Positions 59,393 through 64,000 of a stretch of DNA of 64,000 bases are shown here, piece by piece. The position numbers and the translations under genes are program-made. The notes beneath the pieces are model-generated. The model made no database searches. It was not told the DNA's origin and was given only the letters and a program-made list of their open reading frames with translations. Numbering within the stretch: position 1 is the stretch's first letter; each line of letters begins with the position of its first letter. The DNA lies in assembly GCA_934633695.1 (NCBI GenBank), contig CAKTYT010000004.1, forward strand, positions 14,596 to 78,595, read 5' to 3'. Source of the DNA: an uncultured Clostridia bacterium. Lineage in GTDB: Bacteria > Bacillota > Clostridia > Christensenellales > CAG-138.

Positions 59393-61345
59393 TTATTTGC
59401 CAATGTTGAAGCTGAGAATTTCTGCGACCTTATCGACCATGGAATCGTACTTGGCTTTGATTCCGGGGCAGGCGAGGATGCTCTCCCAATCATCGCCACA
59501 CATGACGTATTCCATAATTCTTGCCCTGTCTTCCTTTGAGAAGGTGTGAGAATATTCGTCAATAAAGTAGACACCGCCGTCGTGTTTGCCATAATAATTA
59601 TGGTCAATTGCGGATTGCAGCAGATATTCGTAGGAATCGAAATAGGTGAAGCCTTCGGGGTTCAGCTTTGCCCATTCATCTTCGGGGAAGCTTGCCCTCT
59701 CAAGCAAATCATCCATTCGCTGCTCGATTTGGTGCCAGAGCTCGTGGCAAACCGTGCCGGAAACGCTTGCATAATCACAATCGAGGATGATACGGTAAAA
59801 GCCCATTGACGTATCACTCAATCCTATCGCATTGGGCAAGTCGTTGATTTTGCCCGCCAGTGCGAAGAGGATACCGCTTTCAAGAGGACGATCGGGATTC
59901 CTGAAGGCTTCAAACATTCCATCGGGGAAGAGTGCCAGCGAATCCTCAATCATGACAAGGAATGATTCGAGCTTATTTACCTCCCTGTCACCGAAAGTGG
60001 TCGAAAGATCTGCTTTGCCGTCGGAGAGAGTGTCATCGCACTGGGTGGAGAGCAGGATCCTGACGCCATACTTCTGCTCAATTGCCTTTGCATGTGAGAG
60101 AACATCGGTATATTCGGCGGAGAGGGGTGTACCTTCGAGCTGTGTGAGATAATCCTCAATTATGCTGCGGTCAACCGTCCATTCCTGCGTAGCGGTTGTG
60201 ACATCCGTGCATGGAGTAAACTCGAGCTTTTCGGGGTTGATAAGGGCAACTCTTCCACCGTCACTGTAACCCGTAACGGCGACAAGACCAAGCTCTTTAA
60301 GGTAAAAACCATCGGTCGGGGCAATGCCGAGGTCGAGGTCATCGAGCTTGCAGTACTGCGGATTACCGCTTTCGTCAAGTCCGATCAGAAAATGCTCAAC
60401 GAGTGCAGCTTCACCCTCCGGGTCATCCTGGGTCATGCCGACGCAATAATCACTGCCGGCAATATAGTAATACTCCAAAAATTCGTGACCGAGGGAGTGT
60501 GCGTCAATTTGAGTGAGCTTCTTTTCGCCGTTTTCGAAGCTTTCACCGAAAGTGACCTGCATAAGCTCCTTTTCTCTATTGAAATTGATGCTGATGAAAC
60601 GGGAATTCTCCGCAGCGGCTGCTTCAAGCACATTCTCAGAAAGTGCGGTCAAATTTCCACTTTCGGGGTCAATCAGAGCATTCACCATGCCGTTGACATA
60701 GGGGGATGTGCGGATACGGACGAGCAGAGCATCTCCAAAAAAGGAGACGACGGAATCGACGGGCAAATTGCCGCCAACCTCAATTTTCCGTGAGGTCCCA
60801 TCGGTACAGTTGTAATCGATGAGAAAATTATTTGCATCTGCATAGTAATAATGCATGAGGTCGGGGGACATTATACCGGCTGAAAAAGGTGTATCTACAG
60901 TCTGTGCCACCTCAAAGTTATCATCGAGGAAACAGTAAGAATTGTTTGCGACGTCATAAAGAGCGAGAACATCGGTTTTTGCAATGTTGAATTGTCCGTC
61001 CAATGTCTTTTCAATGACAACGGAATCGTTCGACAGATCATAAACCACGATGTGCGTCACTGTGCTGTTGCTGTCAGCTTCGGCATCGTAATCATAGACA
61101 TTCCAAACGAACATAAGCCTGCTGCCTTCAAGTTCGCATACTTCGGGCATGGAATCAAAGATGAGGTTGAGTATTTTCGTTTTCTCCGCCATGGTGAATG
61201 GCACGGGGGTGGGTTCGGCAGTTGGTGATGCAGTCGGAGCGGGGGCAGTCGGGCTTATGCCCTTTTTACAGCCGCAAACGGCAAGCATGAGAATGACCGT
61301 GAAAACGGTAATCATGCTGATTAAAAGTTTACTTTGTCTTTTCAT
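59393..61345 (-). CDS. Lipoprotein with HExxH (putative zinc metallopeptidase) domain
   Basis: 650 residues from the ATG at 61345 (GGAGG 5 nt upstream). A lipoprotein signal peptide ends near LMLAVCGC, followed by a Pro/Ala/Thr linker (about 30-48). A long beta-rich region, possibly propeller-like (about 55-400), precedes a C-terminal domain with His534-Glu535-x-x-His538 in VCHELWHQIEQ and a downstream acidic segment FIDEYSHTFSKEDRARI that could give the third ligand. The arrangement resembles extracellular zincin-like peptidases. It faces the sortase-anchored protein across a shared terminator and lies 35 nt behind the NrdG-like gene. Substrate and activity are unproven. Confidence 0.75.
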   Translation of the reverse strand: MKRQSKLLISMITVFTVILMLAVCGCKKGISPTAPAPTASPTAEPTPVPFTMAEKTKILNLIFDSMPEVCELEGSRLMFVWNVYDYDAEADSNSTVTHIVVYDLSNDSVVIEKTLDGQFNIAKTDVLALYDVANNSYCFLDDNFEVAQTVDTPFSAGIMSPDLMHYYYADANNFLIDYNCTDGTSRKIEVGGNLPVDSVVSFFGDALLVRIRTSPYVNGMVNALIDPESGNLTALSENVLEAAAAENSRFISINFNREKELMQVTFGESFENGEKKLTQIDAHSLGHEFLEYYYIAGSDYCVGMTQDDPEGEAALVEHFLIGLDESGNPQYCKLDDLDLGIAPTDGFYLKELGLVAVTGYSDGGRVALINPEKLEFTPCTDVTTATQEWTVDRSIIEDYLTQLEGTPLSAEYTDVLSHAKAIEQKYGVRILLSTQCDDTLSDGKADLSTTFGDREVNKLESFLVMIEDSLALFPDGMFEAFRNPDRPLESGILFALAGKINDLPNAIGLSDTSMGFYRIILDCDYASVSGTVCHELWHQIEQRMDDLLERASFPEDEWAKLNPEGFTYFDSYEYLLQSAIDHNYYGKHDGGVYFIDEYSHTFSKEDRARIMEYVMCGDDWESILACPGIKAKYDSMVDKVAEILSFNIGK

Positions 61346-61380
61346 ATTGACCTCCGTAGGTAAAAAATAAAACAAACAGT

Positions 61381-62073
61381 TTACATTCCTCGAAGCTCGG
61401 CGTTGGGGACATACTTTCGGACGATTGAAAGGTATTCATTCATTTTTTCATCGCTTGCGGCGTGGAGTCCGGCGGTTATGAGCTCACCCGAATCGACGAA
61501 TTTCTGAAGAAAATAACGCTCCTCGCCGGAAAGCAGCTTGCCAATGGCGTCAAAATCTTCGGCAGAATGCAGCTCATTCACAACGGTCGTGCGGAATTCA
61601 TGGGCGATGCCGCAGTTTTTGATGAGTTCAATGCTGCGAAGTATCCGTGCAAAGTCGAGGTTTTCAAGCCCGGCGGCAAGTGAGTAGCCATTTGGAGAGG
61701 ACTTTATGTCCATTGCTATGTAATCAATGCTGCCCGTCTCTATAAGCACATCAAGCTTTTCGGGGAGATACCCGTTTGTGTCGAGCTTGACGAGCATACC
61801 GGTGTGCTTGCAGGCGGCGATAAACTCGGAAAGGCCGCTCTGAAGCAGGGGTTCGCCGCCCGTTATGCAGATTCCGTCGAGAATCCCCCGTCGCTTATAT
61901 AAATAGGAAAGAACATCTTCTTCGTCGATGCTTTCCACCTCGGCTTTATGCAGCACGAGGGAGGAATTCTGGCAGAACGGACACAAAAAATTGCATCCTC
62001 CCGTGAAAACCGTGCAGGCGACCTTGCCGGGATAGTCGAGCAGCGTCAGCTTTTGAAATCCTTTCAGCTCCAT
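61381..62073 (-). CDS. nrdG: Anaerobic ribonucleotide-reductase activating protein (NrdG-like radical SAM)
   Basis: 230 residues. The radical SAM cluster motif CNFLCPFCQN (CxxxCxxC) lies near residue 27, with the SAM-binding GGEPLLQ. The start FQKLTLLDYPGKVACTVFTGGC matches the NrdG2 type, which generates the glycyl radical on anaerobic NrdD. NrdD is not in this window. AAAGGAG precedes the ATG. Another glycyl-radical enzyme could be its partner, but the overall match favours NrdD. Confidence 0.88.
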   Translation of the reverse strand: MELKGFQKLTLLDYPGKVACTVFTGGCNFLCPFCQNSSLVLHKAEVESIDEEDVLSYLYKRRGILDGICITGGEPLLQSGLSEFIAACKHTGMLVKLDTNGYLPEKLDVLIETGSIDYIAMDIKSSPNGYSLAAGLENLDFARILRSIELIKNCGIAHEFRTTVVNELHSAEDFDAIGKLLSGEERYFLQKFVDSGELITAGLHAASDEKMNEYLSIVRKYVPNAELRGM

Positions 62074-62212
62074 TGTTGCACTCCTTTTTCGTAAACCGTT
62101 TTACATCGGCAATTATACATCAAGTGTTGCAAAATCTCCATAGCCAAATGTGGCAGGAATATTAATTTTTTAAAAGAGGGATGGAAAATGCATGGAAAGC
62201 ATTGGAAAACTA

Positions 62213-62241
62213 TTGTACTCAATTCAAACTTATGGTATAGT
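62213..62241 (+). promoter_or_regulatory. Promoter of the 62325 exported-protein gene
   Basis: TTGTAC (62213-62218), 17-bp spacer, TATAGT (62236-62241). Confidence 0.65.
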
Positions 62242-62324
62242 AACAATAAGAAATTTGATTGACTTATCGAATTTCCACGGCTCAAACACAAACAACGGAA
62301 CATGGAAAGAGAAAGGAACAAGTT

Positions 62325-62942
62325 ATGGAAGAACGCTCAAATGACCTCAAATTCATCTGTCGTGCAATAATTGCAGCTGCACTCTTTGTATTCGCAATTA
62401 CCGTTTTCGGCTGTATGCCGAACGGGAATTATCTCGAAACCCATATTCCAAAGGAACACATGGATGCTGTTTGGGACAGGCGAAGTTCATCCGACGGTCT
62501 TGACAAGATTATTGTTGACATGCCCGGTTATGAAATTGATTTTGCCGTTCATCAAGACTATAATGGAGTGGCTTTGACGCTGAGCAATGAGGATAAAGCT
62601 TCATCTTCGAAAACCGTCAAGTGCAACGGTGAGGGGAAGCCTTCCTTTTTATTCTTCGGCAAGCAAGGGGTGAGTGTCGAGTTTGAAAACAGTACTCAGA
62701 ACGAGGCGGTTGTGAGTGCCGTCATAAGGAAGGGAGAGAGAATTGCCGGCTATGCAGTGTTTGCATTCGGAGTTCAGGCGGATGGAAAGTATTTGCAGAC
62801 CGGACCGCGAGTCATTAAAGCTGTTCTTTTTGATGCCGACCTAAACGGTTATCCCGAACCGAGCCTTAAGAGCGTCAATCATCTTATCGACAGAGCAATA
62901 GATCAGGCTGTTGAGGACGGAATCCTGAGTGAGAACGCATAA
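62325..62942 (+). CDS. Small lipoprotein/exported protein, paralogue of the 63309 product
   Basis: 205 residues. N-terminal hydrophobic segment (about 13-29) ending in VFGC, a plausible lipobox. The rest is extracytoplasmic, with no recognised family. The C-terminal ~90 residues align with the protein starting at 63309: IRKGERIAGYAVFAFG here against IRKDGRIAGYALSIMW there, then IKAVLFDADLNGYPEPSL against VKSVLFDEVNGEYPDPTL. ATG at 62325 follows AAAGGA. Confidence 0.75.
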   Translation: MEERSNDLKFICRAIIAAALFVFAITVFGCMPNGNYLETHIPKEHMDAVWDRRSSSDGLDKIIVDMPGYEIDFAVHQDYNGVALTLSNEDKASSSKTVKCNGEGKPSFLFFGKQGVSVEFENSTQNEAVVSAVIRKGERIAGYAVFAFGVQADGKYLQTGPRVIKAVLFDADLNGYPEPSLKSVNHLIDRAIDQAVEDGILSENA

Positions 62943-63015
62943 AGCGTACCATTTTTGAAAATAAAAATAGAATGTGTGTACTATCGAAATTTTTTGAAAA
63001 ATTTTACACAAACTG

Positions 63016-63044
63016 TTGACAATCATTGACACGATTGGTATAAT
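63016..63044 (+). promoter_or_regulatory. Perfect-consensus sigma-A promoter
   Basis: TTGACA (63016-63021), 17-bp spacer, TATAAT (63039-63044): both hexamers exact. It drives the small peptide gene and the paralogue behind it. Confidence 0.9.
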
Positions 63045-63094
63045 AATGGTGAGAGTTGCTTACACATTCTTGAAGTATACTCTATCGGCAGTTA

Positions 63095-63120
63095 CCGCTC
63101 GGCTTTGCGGACGAAAAGCC
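63095..63120 (+). promoter_or_regulatory. Candidate H-type pseudoknot in peptide-gene leader
   Basis: Contiguous blocks CCGC (63095-63098), TC, GGCTTT (63101-63106), GCGG (63107-63110), ACGA, AAAGCC (63115-63120) allow two interleaved stems, CCGC/GCGG and GGCTTT/AAAGCC, with 2- and 4-nt loops: pseudoknot geometry. It lies 13 nt before the GGAGG of the peptide gene. Confidence 0.45.
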
Positions 63121-63142
63121 CAAAAAACCTTTGGAGGTACAC

Positions 63143-63316
63143 ATGAAAAGGATGATTTCACTTATGATGATCGCCGCATTCGTTGTAGCATTCGTCATGA
63201 CCGTTCCGTTTGGAATGGCGGCAAAGGCGGATGAGCACTGCTCCGGCGAGGGAACACTGAATGTAATTAGGCAGACAATTCTGCCCATAACAGAAAGGAG
63301 TGAGACACATGACTAA
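63143..63316 (+). CDS. 57-residue secreted peptide precursor
   Basis: ATG at 63143 with TTGGAGG 6 nt upstream. It encodes a signal peptide (MKRMISLMMIAAFVVAFVMT...MAAKA) and a short mature part of about 27 residues, with a single Cys, starting DEHCSGEGTLN. No family recognised. It sits behind a consensus promoter and overlaps the next gene by 8 nt (ATGACTAA), so the two are coupled. It could be a processed peptide, a leader, or a truncated former paralogue. Confidence 0.65.
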   Translation: MKRMISLMMIAAFVVAFVMTVPFGMAAKADEHCSGEGTLNVIRQTILPITERSETHD

Positions 63317-64000
63317 AAAAGCTATTCTCAGGAGGTCGCTCGTTGCAGTCGTTCTTGCAATGGTCATAGCTGCTTCGGCACTCGTTTTTTCGGGGTTCAG
63401 CGGAGAGGATGATACTCCATTCTTTATCGAAAAGCAGTTGGATGAGAAGGAGTTTGATGCAGTACGCATCCATTACTCATGCGTTGATGGCCGAATGGGT
63501 TTCATAAAGAGCAGGCTGCATGGCTATGAACTTGATATTTCAACCGAATGCAGTCAAGTGTGGTTTTATCCTGAAGACGATTCCGATGAATTCAGGTTTA
63601 CACAATACCATCTAGTCCACAGCGTGGACGATTACTTGTTTGAGGACGGATATGCTTACATAGGTATCTGCAACACACGCTATGCAAATCCGAACATGGG
63701 TCTGAAATCGGATGAACAACCGATGGAGGACGAATACGCTGCAATCAGAACGATTATCCGCAAAGATGGAAGGATTGCGGGCTATGCATTGTCAATCATG
63801 TGGGATGGAGACGGCATTGATGAGTACTGGCATATGAAAACTGTCAAGTCCGTTCTCTTTGACGAGGTGAACGGTGAGTATCCCGATCCCACTCTCGACG
63901 AAGTGAATGCACTCATTGATGAAGCGTTTCAGCGTTACGTTGTAGAACTCGATATGTTCAATCTGTCCGTGCAGGAATTCGAAGCCTTGAGGAATGCCGA
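63309..64000 (+). CDS. Exported protein, paralogue of the 62325 product, truncated by window edge
   Basis: Open from ATG 63309 (AAAGGAG 8 nt upstream) through the last base: at least 230 residues. Signal segment MTKKAILRRSLVAVVLAMVI (hydrophobic about 11-30) without an obvious lipobox. The mature part is acidic and rich in Asp, Glu and Tyr. The homologous block IAGYALSIMW...VKSVLFDEVNGEYPDPTLDEVNALIDEA matches the 62325 protein's C-terminus. Function unknown. Likely co-translated with the peptide gene. Confidence 0.8.
   Translation, partial: MTKKAILRRSLVAVVLAMVIAASALVFSGFSGEDDTPFFIEKQLDEKEFDAVRIHYSCVDGRMGFIKSRLHGYELDISTECSQVWFYPEDDSDEFRFTQYHLVHSVDDYLFEDGYAYIGICNTRYANPNMGLKSDEQPMEDEYAAIRTIIRKDGRIAGYALSIMWDGDGIDEYWHMKTVKSVLFDEVNGEYPDPTLDEVNALIDEAFQRYVVELDMFNLSVQEFEALRNA

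Noticed and set aside
1..64000. CRISPR array, prophage, IS element or defence island
   Set aside because: No regularly spaced repeats, transposase, integrase, phage structural genes or restriction partners were seen; the solitary methyltransferase alone does not make a defence system.

Overview
The window looks like a chromosomal segment of an anaerobic, endospore-forming Clostridia-class Firmicute, probably gut-associated. The evidence is Gram-positive-style promoters and strong Shine-Dalgarno sites, sporulation and germination genes (spoIIID, spoIIR, sleB, ypeB), a 2[4Fe-4S] ferredoxin, an anaerobic ribonucleotide reductase activase, a QueG-like Fe-S protein, an L-cysteine desulfidase-type protein, lipoproteins, dockerin modules and a sortase-type surface system. 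GC looks like the mid-to-upper 40s by eye. I cannot name the species. No prophage, IS element, CRISPR array or rRNA was seen.

Layout. 1-2.5 kb: 3' part of pckA, then a NagD-like HAD phosphatase. 2.6-9.4 kb: complete phosphate regulon (pstSCAB-phoU-phoR on the minus strand, phoB divergent). 9.4-12.6 kb: larE-larB-larC (nickel-pincer cofactor synthesis) directly behind phoB, then an alkyltransferase-like gene. 13-15.6 kb: tRNA-Leu(CAA) and an EF-G2-type GTPase. 15.8-19 kb: spoIIID, a QueG-like protein, and a very unusual surface protein with a signal anchor, RCC1-like repeats, a dockerin module and a class-B-sortase-like domain. 19-23.7 kb: BMP-family lipoprotein, ferredoxin, HU, MazG fusion, YmfI-like reductase. 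23.9-29.4 kb: NYN-domain protein, secreted LRR/dockerin protein, a large ArsR-type regulator with a repeated operator, and a DUF1284 protein carrying tandem 8-residue repeats. 29.5-35.2 kb: DUF368 lipid-carrier translocase, solitary DNA methyltransferase, DUF362 protein, cysteine desulfidase, rpsF-ssb-rpsR. 35.4-44.2 kb: Fe-S aldo/keto reductase with a two-component system, MATE exporter, M18 aminopeptidase, Na/Pi cotransporter. 44.2-52 kb: ispE, spoIIR-sleB-ypeB, deoC, mnmA, copZ-like, gltX. 52-64 kb: small membrane protein, kinase-like ATPase, AEC transporter, DUF1015 protein, LoaP-like antiterminator plus a second large ArsR-type regulator, a sortase-anchored surface protein whose signal peptide is thrown out of frame by a 7-bp tandem duplication, a lipoprotein with an HExxH motif, an NrdG-like activase, and two related small exported proteins flanking a 57-residue secreted peptide.

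Working hypothesis. The most novel theme is the cell surface: a sortase-like domain fused to a dockerin, a second secreted dockerin protein, and a PPTTG-anchored protein that may switch on and off by slippage of a 7-bp repeat. The last two are each divergently paired with a large C-terminal-ArsR regulator, and one of these pairs also includes a LoaP-type antiterminator. This would be a regulated surface-display system; the links between its parts are inference.
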